A stretch of 64,000 nt of DNA, taken from NCBI GenBank assembly GCA_045536025.1, contig JAZSMT010000034.1, positions 1 through 64,000 on the forward strand, read 5' to 3'. Below are positions 21,722 through 29,777 of the stretch, piece by piece. The stretch's first letter is position 1, and each line of letters starts with the position of its first letter. The notes beneath the pieces are model-generated. The model was not told where the DNA came from. It ran no database searches and was given only the letters and a program-made list of their open reading frames with translations. The position numbers and the translations under genes were made by a program. Origin of the DNA: HGM11412 sp045536025 (GTDB lineage: Bacteria > Bacillota > Clostridia > Christensenellales > Borkfalkiaceae).

Positions 21722-21982
21722 TTAACCACCGATGTTAGTCAACAACTGTAACAATGCACCAAGACCTAAATCCATAAGCGTGATTACAATCATAAACATC
21801 AAAACTACGCCTAATACGATAGCAGTTTGTTTAACGATTTTATCAAAGCTCGGCCAAGACACCTTTTTAAGCTCGGAGAAAACCTCTTTAAGCTTTTTGA
21901 ACATACGCTTAAAGAAATTATCTTTCTTGTTTTTTTGTTGAACCTTTTTATCTTCAACTTTTACAACTTTCTTTTCTTTCAT
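21722..21982 (-). CDS. secE: Preprotein translocase subunit SecE
   Basis: An 86-residue single-pass SecE. A lysine-rich, amphipathic N-terminal part (about 1-45; FKRMFKKLKEVFSELKKVSW) is followed by PSFDKIVKQTAIVLGVVLMF and the membrane helix. This is the short Bacillota form that clamps SecY. It stands between rpmG and nusG, its usual place. Confidence 0.96.
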   Translation of the reverse strand: MKEKKVVKVEDKKVQQKNKKDNFFKRMFKKLKEVFSELKKVSWPSFDKIVKQTAIVLGVVLMFMIVITLMDLGLGALLQLLTNIGG

Positions 21983-22011
21983 TTTACACCTTTAAGCACA
22001 AACTCAATAAA

Positions 22012-22173
22012 TTATTTAGTTTCCTTATGAGTAGTGTGCTTCTTGCAGAACGGGCAATATTTGCTAAGTTCAATTCTGTCGGGCGTGTTCTTTTTGTTCT
22101 TATAAACGTCGTAGTTTCTTTGTTTGCACTCGGTGCAAGCAAGAGTTATTCTAACTGCATTACCTTTTGCCAT
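22012..22173 (-). CDS. rpmG: Ribosomal protein L33 (zinc-binding form)
   Basis: A 53-residue protein (MAKGNAVRITLACTECKQRN ... CPFCKKHTTHKETK) with two CxxC pairs, the zinc C+ form. It is a 50S protein near the E site. ATG at 22173 is preceded by TAGGATGGAATTATAAA. First gene of the rpmG-secE-nusG-rplKA operon, the common Bacillota order. Confidence 0.97.
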   Translation of the reverse strand: MAKGNAVRITLACTECKQRNYDVYKNKKNTPDRIELSKYCPFCKKHTTHKETK

Positions 22174-22225
22174 TTTATAATTCCATCCTAAAAAATTAAC
22201 ACCCCAATTTTCGGAGTGCTACATT

Positions 22226-22254
22226 ATTTTACACTACTAAAAAAATCTTGTCAA
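22226..22254 (-). promoter_or_regulatory. Promoter of rpmG-secE-nusG-rplKA
   Basis: TTGACA (22249-22254), 17 bp, TAAAAT (22226-22231). A small hairpin CACTCC/GGGGTG follows in the leader at 22201-22219. Confidence 0.8.
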
Positions 22255-22343
22255 CGGTTTTTCAGCTATTTTCTTAATTTTTTTATATATTTATATATAA
22301 TAGCTATTTTCGACGGCTTTTGGGGCATATTAAATCAAAATTA

Positions 22344-22372
22344 TTGTAAAATTTTCAAAAAAGTGGTAGAAT
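22344..22372 (+). promoter_or_regulatory. Promoter of trkAH
   Basis: TTGTAA (22344-22349), 17 bp, TAGAAT (22367-22372). A weaker TATAAT at 22386-22391 lacks a good -35. Confidence 0.55.
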
Positions 22373-22416
22373 AAACTTGTTACTTTATAATTTTTAGGGG
22401 GTTTTTACTTAAAAAT

Positions 22417-23775
22417 ATGAAAGTTATAGTATCAGGCTGTGGAAAAATCGGCACGGCTATCGTTGAAAGCTTACTTAAGGAAAAGCACGATATCACCGTT
22501 ATCGACGTAGACAGGTCGGTTATTGAATTTATAACCAACCGTTACGACGTTTTGGGATATCTAGGTAACGGTGCAAGTTACGACGTTTTGCGTGAAGCAG
22601 GCGCGGACAAGTGCGACCTTTTTATCTCGGTTACGGCGTCTGACGAGTTTAATATGCTATCTTGTTTCGTAGCTAAAAAAGCAGGCACTAAATATACCGT
22701 TGCAAGAATAAGAAATTCCGAATATAACAATAAGAGTTTTGAATTCGTTAAAAACGAACTTGGATTAAACGTAATTATCAATCCCGAGCTTTTGACTGCT
22801 CAAACGATTTTTAACGTTTTAGAACTTCCCTCCGCCACTAGCATCGAGGCGTTTTCTTCAAGCGAGACGGAAATGGTTGAAATTACCCTCAAAGAAACCT
22901 CTAACGCTTTGGGCACGCCACTTTACGAACTTAGAAAAAAATACAACTATAATTTTCTAGTTTGCTTAGTTCAGCGTGGCGAAGAGGTTTATATCCCCAA
23001 CGGCTCGTTTGTTTTACAAGCTGGAGATAGACTTGGTGTTTTTGCTTCCAAGTTGGATATAAGCAAACTTTTTAAAGCTTTCGGGTTGGAGCACAAGCCC
23101 ATAAAGTCGGTTATGATAGTAGGTGCAAGTAAAACGGCGCATTATCTTTCAAAACTTTTAGTGGACGCTAAAACGTCGGTAAAGCTCATTGAGATTAATA
23201 AAGATAAGTGTGAAGAGTTTGCAAAAAACATCGAACAAATAAGCGTAATAAACGGTGACGGCATGTCGCAAGACCTTCTTTTAGAAGAGGGAATAGGAGA
23301 GGTAGACGCTTTCGTTGCACTTACGGGAAAGGACGAGCAAAACGTTTTAATGTCCGTTTACTCTCAAAGCAAAGGCGTTAAAAAAACGCTTACGAAAATC
23401 AATCGCGACGAAATCGTCCATTTATCTAAGAGTTTGGGGATTGAAACGGTTATCACCTCTAAAAACTTAGTTGCTAACGTAATAGTTAGTTACGCGCGCG
23501 CACTTGAAAATTCTAAAGGAAGTCAAATAGAAACTCTTTATAGTTTGTTATCAGGCAAAGCCGAAGCTGCGGAGTTTAAAGTTTTATCCGATTTCAAACG
23601 CACTGGCATTCCCATAAAAGACCTAAAAATCAGTCAAAACGTTTTAATTGCAGGAATTATCCGCAACCGCGACATTATTATTCCCTGCGGTGAAGACGTA
23701 ATTTTGGAAGGAGATAGGGTTATCGTTATAACGGCAGGTCGCTCGCTAGTAGGTCTTAGCGACGTAATAAGTTGA
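22417..23775 (+). CDS. trkA: TrkA, regulatory subunit of the K+ uptake system
   Basis: A 452-residue protein with duplicated RCK units: the first nucleotide-binding fold at residues 1-130 (VSGCGKIGTAIVESL, GxGxxG), RCK_C at about 140-220 (FVLQAGDRLGVFA), the second fold from about 225 (MIVGASKTAHYLSKLL) and RCK_C at 370-450 (VILEGDRVIVITAG). It senses NAD(H)/ATP and gates TrkH. It precedes trkH by 1 nt. The Shine-Dalgarno AGGGGG is rather far (about 15 nt) from the ATG. Confidence 0.93.
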   Translation: MKVIVSGCGKIGTAIVESLLKEKHDITVIDVDRSVIEFITNRYDVLGYLGNGASYDVLREAGADKCDLFISVTASDEFNMLSCFVAKKAGTKYTVARIRNSEYNNKSFEFVKNELGLNVIINPELLTAQTIFNVLELPSATSIEAFSSSETEMVEITLKETSNALGTPLYELRKKYNYNFLVCLVQRGEEVYIPNGSFVLQAGDRLGVFASKLDISKLFKAFGLEHKPIKSVMIVGASKTAHYLSKLLVDAKTSVKLIEINKDKCEEFAKNIEQISVINGDGMSQDLLLEEGIGEVDAFVALTGKDEQNVLMSVYSQSKGVKKTLTKINRDEIVHLSKSLGIETVITSKNLVANVIVSYARALENSKGSQIETLYSLLSGKAEAAEFKVLSDFKRTGIPIKDLKISQNVLIAGIIRNRDIIIPCGEDVILEGDRVIVITAGRSLVGLSDVIS

Positions 23776-23776
23776 T

Positions 23777-25222
23777 ATGAATAAAAGACTTATTTTCAGC
23801 ACGGTATTAAAGGTTATAAAGGTGGAGGCAATATTAATGTTACTTCCCCTCGTTACTTCACTAATTTACGGTGAAAAAACGGCGTTTTATTCCTTTTTAA
23901 TAACCTTGGTATCGGCGTATTTATTATCGTTTATATTAGAAAGGTTAATAAAACCTAGTTCGCAGGAATTTTATTCTAAAGACGGGTTTATAACCGTTGC
24001 GCTTACCTGGATTTTCGTGTCTTTGATAGGGTGCTTGCCCTTTTATATAAGTCGGGAAATCCCCTCGTTTATCGACGCTTTTTTTGAAACGGTTAGCGGT
24101 TTTACAACCACGGGTGCATCAATTCTTAAAGACGTTGAAGTTTTGAGCCACGGTATGCTTTTTTGGCGTAGCTTTACCCACTTTATAGGCGGTATGGGCG
24201 TTTTGGTTTTCATTATGGCAATAACGTCTAAAACCACCGACCGCCCCATACACATTTTAAGGGCAGAAATGCCAGGGCCGATAGTTAGCAAGCTCGTTCC
24301 ACGCTCTAAAGACACGGCTAAAATATTATACCTTATCTACGTTATAATGACGGTAGTTTGCGTAATATTTCTACTATTTGGCGGTATGCCGTTGTTTGAA
24401 AGTATCGTTCACGCACTTGGAACGGCAGGCACGGGCGGTTTTGGAGTTAAGAACGACAGTATTGCAGGATATAGCCCTTATATTCAATGGGTGCTTGCCA
24501 TATTTATGCTACTTTTCGGCGTTAATTTTAACCTATATTATTTACTACTTTTGAAAAAAGTGGGCGCAGTACTTAAAAGCACCGAACTCAAAACTTATTT
24601 TATTATAGTTTTGATAGCGGTTGTTACTATAACTATTAATATATATTCGCTTTACGGCAACCTTTTCGGCGCACTTACCGCGTCGGTATTCCAAACGTCG
24701 TCAATAATTACTACTACGGGCTACTCTACCGCCGATTTTAACACTTGGCCAACACTATCTAAAATCGTTTTATTCACGCTTATGTTTATAGGCGGTTGTT
24801 CAGGCTCGACGGCAGGTGGTATCAAGGTTTCTAGAATAGTAATTTTATTCAAGAAAATCCGCCTCACTCTTAGAAAGCTTCTTCACCCGAACGCCGTTTC
24901 AGTAGTTAAATTCGAGGGTGAAAAGATAGAAAAAAACCTTTCGGCGGAAATCGGCAATTATATATCCCTTTACTTTATTTGTTTCGTCGTAATAGCGCTG
25001 TTTATATCTCTTAATAACTTTGATTTCGAAACGACGATAAGCGCGGTTGCCACTTGTTTTAACAACGTAGGCCCAGCTTTCGGGCTCGTAGGACCTATGT
25101 CAAACTATGCAGATTTTAGCGGTTTTTCTAAGTTTGTTTTGTCTATTGCAATGCTTATGGGCAGACTTGAAATTTATCCCTTACTGCTTGCGTTTATCCC
25201 GTCAACTTGGATTAAAAAATAA
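23777..25222 (+). CDS. trkH: TrkH/KtrB-type K+ transporter membrane subunit
   Basis: A 481-residue membrane protein with four M1-P-M2 repeats. Selectivity-filter loops are visible as SGFTTTGASI, GTAGTGGFGVKN, SIITTTGYSTADF and CFNNVGPAFGLVGP, each with the central Gly. It forms the K+ path gated by TrkA, encoded just upstream. It ends in a good terminator. Length agrees with TrkH (480-500). Confidence 0.95.
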   Translation: MNKRLIFSTVLKVIKVEAILMLLPLVTSLIYGEKTAFYSFLITLVSAYLLSFILERLIKPSSQEFYSKDGFITVALTWIFVSLIGCLPFYISREIPSFIDAFFETVSGFTTTGASILKDVEVLSHGMLFWRSFTHFIGGMGVLVFIMAITSKTTDRPIHILRAEMPGPIVSKLVPRSKDTAKILYLIYVIMTVVCVIFLLFGGMPLFESIVHALGTAGTGGFGVKNDSIAGYSPYIQWVLAIFMLLFGVNFNLYYLLLLKKVGAVLKSTELKTYFIIVLIAVVTITINIYSLYGNLFGALTASVFQTSSIITTTGYSTADFNTWPTLSKIVLFTLMFIGGCSGSTAGGIKVSRIVILFKKIRLTLRKLLHPNAVSVVKFEGEKIEKNLSAEIGNYISLYFICFVVIALFISLNNFDFETTISAVATCFNNVGPAFGLVGPMSNYADFSGFSKFVLSIAMLMGRLEIYPLLLAFIPSTWIKK

Positions 25223-25223
25223 C

Positions 25224-25253
25224 AAAAAGTGCACTGAAAAGTGCACTTTTTAT
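25224..25253 (+). terminator. Terminator of trkAH
   Basis: AAAAGTGCAC/GTGCACTTTT stem followed by TTAT directly after the trkH stop. Confidence 0.8.
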
Positions 25254-25263
25254 ATTGTTACGA

Positions 25264-25462
25264 TTAACGTTGAGCCCTCGCCCTTTTTACTATACTAAGC
25301 CCAAACCCTAATCCGTTTCTAGAGGTGGGGCTTTTTACTTGATAAAACTTATCAAATTTTCTTAACGTTTTCTTCTGAAATACCTATACCCTCGGCTTTG
25401 AGTTTGATATCCATAAGTTTTCTTAAATTTTTATCGTCCTCTACGATTAATACGGTAAACAT
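25264..25462 (-). pseudogene. Chimeric remnant of a two-component system (receiver start joined to kinase end)
   Basis: ATG at 25462 with GGAGG before it starts a response-regulator receiver: MFTVLIVEDDKNLRKLMDIK. After about 25 codons the sequence changes to the catalytic end of a histidine kinase: GISEENVKK, then, after a frameshift and TGA at 25352, FDKFYQVKSPTSRNGLGFGL and SIVKR. So an internal deletion joined the regulator start to the kinase ATPase (G1, F and G2 boxes) and a shift broke the frame. It lies behind trkAH, so a lost K+- or stress-sensing pair is possible. Not functional as seen. Confidence 0.8.
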
Positions 25463-25571
25463 ACTGCCCTCCGTTAATCATTTTAACATAAAAATACTAA
25501 ACCTCATTTTTTTGTCGGTAATTTTTCAAAAATCACTTTAAATTATTAAAATATCTTGTTATTTCTTTTTG

Positions 25572-25600
25572 TTTACATACCGATATTTTTATGTTAAAAT
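25572..25600 (+). promoter_or_regulatory. Promoter of lgt operon
   Basis: TTTACA (25572-25577), 17 bp, TAAAAT (25595-25600), 32 nt before the lgt ATG. Confidence 0.75.
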
Positions 25601-25632
25601 ATATTAACTAACTTAAATTTTTGGAGAAATTT

Positions 25633-26397
25633 ATGTATCCTCACGAATTATTTTTAGGAATACACCTTTACGGCGTTATGATATCCGTTGGTATTCTCGC
25701 CTGCTTTTTGGTGCTTTACTATATGGGTAAGAAAAAGGGTGTAAACCCTAACTTTTTAGACTTTGTGTTTTATAACGCGGTAGTTGCAATCGCTTTCGGC
25801 TTTTTAGCCGCCGCACTTTTTCAAGCTACTTATAACTATATTCAAAACCCCGAAGAGGGCTTTAACCTCGGTAGCGGTATAACGTTTATAGGCGGTTTAA
25901 TAGGCGGTGTTGTAAGTTTCTTAGCAATTTACTTTATCTTTAGAAAAAAACTTTCAGGAAAACTTACGGATATTATTGCAATTGCACCAAGCTGTATTAC
26001 GGTAGCTCACGCCTTCGGGCGCGTAGGCTGTGCGTTTGCAGGCTGTTGCTACGGTAAGGTAACCGATAGCCCTATCGCTATGTATAACCACGGCGCTTGG
26101 CGTATTCCCGTTCAACTTTACGAGGCAGGCTTTTTGTTTATACTCTTTTTCGTGTTTACCTATCTCGTTTTGAGAAAAGACTTTAAATACACCTTGCCGT
26201 TGTATCTTTTCTTCTATGGAATATTTAGGTTTATTATCGAGTATTTTAGAGACGACGCAAGAGGTTCAATTGGAACTAGCGTAATATCTCCGTCTCAACT
26301 TTGGTCGATAGTAATGGTAGTTGCAAGCGTTTTGGTTTTCTTGTTATTAAAATACGTTTTTGAGGGCAAAAAGGAGCCTATAAGTCGAAATGAATAA
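25633..26397 (+). CDS. lgt: Prolipoprotein diacylglyceryl transferase
   Basis: A 254-residue membrane enzyme that moves diacylglycerol from phosphatidylglycerol to the lipobox cysteine of prolipoproteins. HAFGRVGCAFAGCCYGKVT (about residues 120-138) is the Lgt signature with the essential Arg; several membrane helices surround it. ATG at 25633 follows GGAG by 6 nt; the TTG at 25621 is too early. The last 8 nt overlap the next gene. Substrates in this window include the lipoproteins at 12121, 13546, 38083 and 47143. Confidence 0.95.
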   Translation: MYPHELFLGIHLYGVMISVGILACFLVLYYMGKKKGVNPNFLDFVFYNAVVAIAFGFLAAALFQATYNYIQNPEEGFNLGSGITFIGGLIGGVVSFLAIYFIFRKKLSGKLTDIIAIAPSCITVAHAFGRVGCAFAGCCYGKVTDSPIAMYNHGAWRIPVQLYEAGFLFILFFVFTYLVLRKDFKYTLPLYLFFYGIFRFIIEYFRDDARGSIGTSVISPSQLWSIVMVVASVLVFLLLKYVFEGKKEPISRNE

Positions 26398-26980
26398 GTT
26401 TAAGACGATATTAAAACTATTTATAACGATGTTTAAAGTGGGGCTTTTCACCTTTGGCGGCGGATATGCAATGATAGCCGTTTTAGAACACGAATTCATT
26501 GAAAAGAACGGCTGGATTAAAAGGGAGGAGTTTTACGATATGCTTGCCGTTGCCGAGTCAACCCCAGGCCCTATCGCAATAAACTCGGCAACGTTTATAG
26601 GCTACCGCTTAGCAGGGGTTTTAGGCTCGGTGTTTGCAACTATTGCAATGTGCTTACCCTCGCTTATAATCATCTATATAATATCTTTGTTTTTTGATGC
26701 GTTTTTATCAATAACGCTAGTTGCTTACGCCTTTAAAGGTATTCAAGCGTGCGTGTGCTACTTAATACTTTCAGCTGGTATAAAAATGATTAAAAAACTT
26801 AAAAAGACGGCGCTTACCTTAACGCTTACCACCTTTACATTTATTGCGTATATTACGCTTACGTTGTTTGCGGTAAAATTCTCGTCAATTTTCTATATTT
26901 TGATAGGCGCGGGCATTTCGCTAACGGTATACCTTATAATCGTAGTTTCTAAAAAGCAAAAAGGGGGAGATAAGCAATGA
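26390..26980 (+). CDS. Chromate transporter family protein (first half-type)
   Basis: A 196-residue single Chromate_transp (ChrA) domain: FGGGYAMIAVLEHEFIEKNG and ESTPGPIAINSATFIGYR are the family motifs, followed by four to five membrane helices. Short ChrA proteins come in adjacent pairs and work together as a full transporter; the partner follows with a 4-nt overlap. Chromate may not be the natural substrate (sulfate-like anions are possible). Overlaps lgt by 8 nt, so it is coupled. Confidence 0.9.
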   Translation: MNKFKTILKLFITMFKVGLFTFGGGYAMIAVLEHEFIEKNGWIKREEFYDMLAVAESTPGPIAINSATFIGYRLAGVLGSVFATIAMCLPSLIIIYIISLFFDAFLSITLVAYAFKGIQACVCYLILSAGIKMIKKLKKTALTLTLTTFTFIAYITLTLFAVKFSSIFYILIGAGISLTVYLIIVVSKKQKGGDKQ

Positions 26981-27549
26981 TTTTTCTCGACCTTTTTCTA
27001 ACCTTTTTAAAAATAGGCGCGGTATCGTTCGGCGGTGGCTACGGTATGATTTCACTTATTAGTGAAGAGGTTGTTAACCACAACTGGCTAACTGAAGGCG
27101 AGTTTATGAACTTTATTGCCGTTGCCGAATCAACACCAGGCCCTATCGCAGTTAATATGGCAACGTTAATAGGTAGCTCGCAAGCGGGGCTACTTGGTAG
27201 CTTGGTTGCAACGCTTGGCGTTGTGTTGCCGTCGTTTATTATAATTCTTTTAATCTCGGCAGTATTTTTCAACCTTTTAAAATATGCTGGCGTAAAGTGG
27301 GCGCTTAAAGGCGTTAAAGCAGTTGTTGCAGGGCTTATAACCGCAACGGGCTTGACTATGGCTTTTTTTTGCATACTTGGCACTAAAACGATAAATACTC
27401 CTATCGCGTTTGACTATAAAGCGCTTATTATCTTTATAGCCGTTTGGCTTACTGCATTTTTATTTAGCAAATTTAAAAAGAAAAAATTATCGCCGATAAT
27501 TTTAATAGTTATTTCTGCGGTAATGGGAATATTATTTTATGCTTTGTAA
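26977..27549 (+). CDS. Chromate transporter family protein (second half-type)
   Basis: A 190-residue partner of the previous gene. SFGGGYGMISLISEEVVNHN and ESTPGPIAVNMATLIG match the family. The ATGA overlap at 26977 and its own overlap with the PHP gene at 27539 show one translationally coupled operon. Several helices follow; the C-terminus is basic. Confidence 0.9.
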   Translation: MIFLDLFLTFLKIGAVSFGGGYGMISLISEEVVNHNWLTEGEFMNFIAVAESTPGPIAVNMATLIGSSQAGLLGSLVATLGVVLPSFIIILLISAVFFNLLKYAGVKWALKGVKAVVAGLITATGLTMAFFCILGTKTINTPIAFDYKALIIFIAVWLTAFLFSKFKKKKLSPIILIVISAVMGILFYAL

Positions 27550-28291
27550 TTATCACACCCACACTAAAAGGTGCCACCACGCCGTTGGCGAGGATAGGGA
27601 ATATATTGAAAACTCCATAAAAATCGGCATAAAGGTGCTTGGGTTTTCCGAGCATCCACCGTATATTTTTGACGACGGGTATAATTCCTTTTATCGCATG
27701 GATTTTGACGATATTGACAATTATTGCAAGTCAGTTTTAGATTATAAAAGGGAATATAGTAGCGATATAGAAATTCATTTAGGCTTTGAGCTTGAATATT
27801 ATAAAAGCATGCACGAGCGCGAAATGAGGTTTTTAAAATCTTTTAACCCCGAATATTTCATTTTAGGTCAGCATTATATCTACGAAGAAAAAAATAGCTG
27901 TTACGCTTATAATTTATCGAGTGAAACACTGTTTAAACAGTATATAAACGAGTGCATCGAGGCTATCAAAACGGGGGATTTTATCTACCTTGCCCACCCC
28001 GACCTTCCAGGGCTTAAAGTTTCGCCCTCCGTTTATAATACGGAATATACGAGATTACTTGAAGTTGCAAAAAAGCACGATATGCCCATCGAGCTTAACT
28101 GCTACGGCATGATAAACAACCGCTGTTACCCCGATAGAAAGTTATTTGAACTCGCCGAAAAAATAGGCAATAAAGTGATTATCGGCATTGACGCGCATAA
28201 TCCAACTAACGTATCTACTAAAACGTATGATAACGCCTTTAATCTAATAAAAGGCTTAAACCTTAACTTAATAGAAAAACTTGAGATATAA
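27539..28291 (+). CDS. PHP-domain phosphatase (HisJ/histidinol-phosphatase-like)
   Basis: A 250-residue metal-dependent phosphoesterase. The four PHP motifs are visible: NYHTHTKRCHHA (start), GFSEHPP (about 39-45), LAHPDLPGL (about 152-160) and GIDAHNPTNV (about 220-229), with the metal-binding His/Asp. Closest to HisJ, but no his genes are near, so the substrate is open. It overlaps the second chromate-transporter gene by 11 nt. Confidence 0.8.
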   Translation: MLCNYHTHTKRCHHAVGEDREYIENSIKIGIKVLGFSEHPPYIFDDGYNSFYRMDFDDIDNYCKSVLDYKREYSSDIEIHLGFELEYYKSMHEREMRFLKSFNPEYFILGQHYIYEEKNSCYAYNLSSETLFKQYINECIEAIKTGDFIYLAHPDLPGLKVSPSVYNTEYTRLLEVAKKHDMPIELNCYGMINNRCYPDRKLFELAEKIGNKVIIGIDAHNPTNVSTKTYDNAFNLIKGLNLNLIEKLEI

Positions 28292-28323
28292 AAAAAGCAT
28301 TTGCTCTAGCAAGTGCTTTTTAA
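28290..28323 (+). terminator. Terminator after the PHP gene
   Basis: AAAGCATTTGC/GCAAGTGCTTT stem with T-run; ends the lgt operon. Confidence 0.75.
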
Positions 28324-28338
28324 TTTCTATAAACTTAT

Positions 28339-28410
28339 ATTTAACCTTGCTAAGCAAGATTTCATCGCGTAGCGATTTCATCTACGGCAGTAGATTTATT
28401 CCGCATTTAG
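28339..28410. repeat. 72-bp direct repeat, left copy
   Basis: Identical over 72 bp to 28892-28963. It contains the hairpins CTTGC/GCAAG, ATCGC/GCGAT and CTAC/GTAG joined by GATTTCATC linkers. Its last bases overlap the stop codon of the four-helix-bundle gene. Confidence 0.95.
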
Positions 28411-28757
28411 TTTTGCATATTTTCCTTTGTTGTATTAATAGAAGAAATGAGCATTCTTCTAATTGAACCACAATCGTGTAAGAGTTTTTTTATGATATCA
28501 TCAATAAAAATCTCTGACTTTTTTACAAGTTCAAGCCAATATTCTGTTTCATAACACTCTTTAAGCGCAATCTGCAATTTCGAAACAAAATCCGCTTTGC
28601 TGTGAGCGTATTTTGCCTCTCTTATATTTGCTCCGATAGACGTTGCACTACGTTCTAATTGATTAACAAGAGAATAATGCCCCTTAATACCATCGGTCAT
28701 CCTTAATATTTCGACTGCAAAGTCCATAGATAAATCTACAAGTTTGTTTTCTGCCAT
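28407..28757 (-). CDS. Four-helix-bundle protein (S23/23S-IVP family), intact copy
   Basis: A 116-residue all-helical protein of the TIGR02436/S23 family. LERSATSIGANIREAKYAHS is the signature; LQIALKECYETEYWLELVKK follows, and the C-terminus carries HDCGSIRRMLISSINTTKEN. The founding members lie in intervening sequences of 23S rRNA; the fold is also that of the Avd accessory protein of diversity-generating retroelements. No reverse transcriptase is present. AAAGGAG lies 7 nt before the ATG. It is enclosed by a 72-bp direct repeat and flanked by a hairpin array, as if it were a small mobile unit. An amber-broken paralog is at 12929. Confidence 0.9.
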   Translation of the reverse strand: MAENKLVDLSMDFAVEILRMTDGIKGHYSLVNQLERSATSIGANIREAKYAHSKADFVSKLQIALKECYETEYWLELVKKSEIFIDDIIKKLLHDCGSIRRMLISSINTTKENMQN

Positions 28758-28807
28758 AACAATCTCCTTTAATTATTTATAACATAGAACCAAAGAAAAA
28801 TCAATAA

Positions 28808-28971
28808 TGAAATCACCTATGGTGATGAAATCCAAACTTGTTTGGATGAAATCTTTAGCCTACGGCTTCAGATGAAATTAAATCCGCTAGCATTTAACCT
28901 TGCTAAGCAAGATTTCATCGCGTAGCGATTTCATCTACGGCAGTAGATTTATTCCGCATTTAGCGGATTTA
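28808..28971. repeat. Hairpin array B beside the intact four-helix-bundle gene
   Basis: Perfect small hairpins ATCACC/GGTGAT, TCCAAAC/GTTTGGA, AGCC/GGCT, CTTGC/GCAAG, ATCGC/GCGAT and CTAC/GTAG are separated by GATGAAATC linkers in the left half and by the reverse GATTTCATC in the right half. The right half is enclosed by TAAATCCGCTA/TAGCGGATTTA (28879-28889, 28961-28971). Layout matches array A, including the AAATCCGC/GCGGATTT stem. Confidence 0.85.
28892..28963. repeat. 72-bp direct repeat, right copy
   Basis: Second perfect copy of 28339-28410; the two copies enclose the four-helix-bundle gene and the left half of array B. Confidence 0.95.
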
Positions 28972-28975
28972 GTTG

Positions 28976-29008
28976 AAAAATGCTCAAGATTAAGTCTTGA
29001 GCATTTTT
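28976..29008 (-). terminator. Terminator after tRNA-Leu
   Basis: AAAAATGCTCAAGA/TCTTGAGCATTTTT stem directly after the tRNA 3' end. Confidence 0.85.
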
Positions 29009-29009
29009 C

Positions 29010-29092
29010 TGGTGCGGATAACAGGAATCGAACCTGCACGGTTTCCCACAGGATTCTAAGTCCTGCGCGTCTGCCAGTTCCGCCATATCCGC
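29010..29092 (-). tRNA. tRNA-Leu (anticodon UAG)
   Basis: Acceptor stem GCGGATA/TATCCGC with discriminator A and encoded CCA (29010-29012). Anticodon stem CAGGA/TCCTG closes the loop CTTAGAA, giving anticodon TAG. The long variable arm (TGGGAAACCGTG) and GGTTCGATTC T-arm are those of a type II leucine tRNA. It follows deoC by 23 nt on the same strand and may be cotranscribed with it. Confidence 0.97.
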
Positions 29093-29115
29093 GTATATTA
29101 AGGGGTACTAGCCCC

Positions 29116-29757
29116 TTATTTGTTCATAATTTCTACACCCGAGGACGTTCCTATTCTACTTGCGCCAATCTCAATAAACTTAACGGCGTCTTGATAAGTT
29201 TTTATTCCGCCCGAGGCTTTAATAAGCGTTTTACCGCTTAAATTTTCCTTCATAATTTTAACGGCTTGCTCGGTTGCTACGCCACCTGTAAAGCCCGTGC
29301 AAGTTTTAACGAAATCTGCGCCCGCCTCACAAACGATTTTTGTAGCCAAGGCAATTTCTTCGTCAGTTAAAAGCCCGCTTTCAATTATTACTTTTACTAC
29401 GTTGCCGTTTGCAACCTCGATAACTCTTTCGATTTCAGTTTTTACAAAATCAAAATCGCCCTCTTTAAGCTTTGCTACGTTTATAACCATATCAAGCTCG
29501 GTAGCTCCGTCTTGAACTGCAAGCCTTGCCTCTTCTACCTTAATTTCGGTTTTGTTTTTGCCGAGTGGAAAGCCTATAACGGTGCATACTTTAACGTACG
29601 TATCGCCTAGCAATTTTTTGCAAAGAACTACGTCGCAAGGGTTGACGCAAACAGATTTAAAATTGTATTTAACCGCCTCATAGCACAGTTTTTCAATATC
29701 TTTATCCGCGCAAAATGATTTAAGTGCGGTATGGTCTATGTATTTATTAATATTCAT
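29116..29757 (-). CDS. deoC: Deoxyribose-phosphate aldolase
   Basis: A 213-residue class I aldolase that splits 2-deoxyribose-5-phosphate into acetaldehyde and glyceraldehyde-3-phosphate. INKYIDHTALKSFCADKDIE opens it; ELDMVINVAKLKEGD, VKTCTGF (Schiff-base Lys region) and LIKASGGIKTYQDAVKF are diagnostic. Length fits the 210-225 group. It lies 20 nt after mnmE on the same strand. Confidence 0.95.
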   Translation of the reverse strand: MNINKYIDHTALKSFCADKDIEKLCYEAVKYNFKSVCVNPCDVVLCKKLLGDTYVKVCTVIGFPLGKNKTEIKVEEARLAVQDGATELDMVINVAKLKEGDFDFVKTEIERVIEVANGNVVKVIIESGLLTDEEIALATKIVCEAGADFVKTCTGFTGGVATEQAVKIMKENLSGKTLIKASGGIKTYQDAVKFIEIGASRIGTSSGVEIMNK

Positions 29758-29777
29758 TATTTACCTATTAATACACG

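Noticed and set aside
28407..28757. Diversity-generating retroelement (Avd-like protein)
   Set aside because: No reverse transcriptase, template or variable repeat is nearby; the fold similarity alone is not enough.
28808..28971. CRISPR array
   Set aside because: Repeated units are only 8-9 nt, the variable parts are palindromes of varying length, and no cas gene is present.
28900..29241. Plus-strand ORF of 113 codons over the tRNA
   Set aside because: It covers hairpin array B, the tRNA-Leu and the deoC end in antisense; a chance frame.
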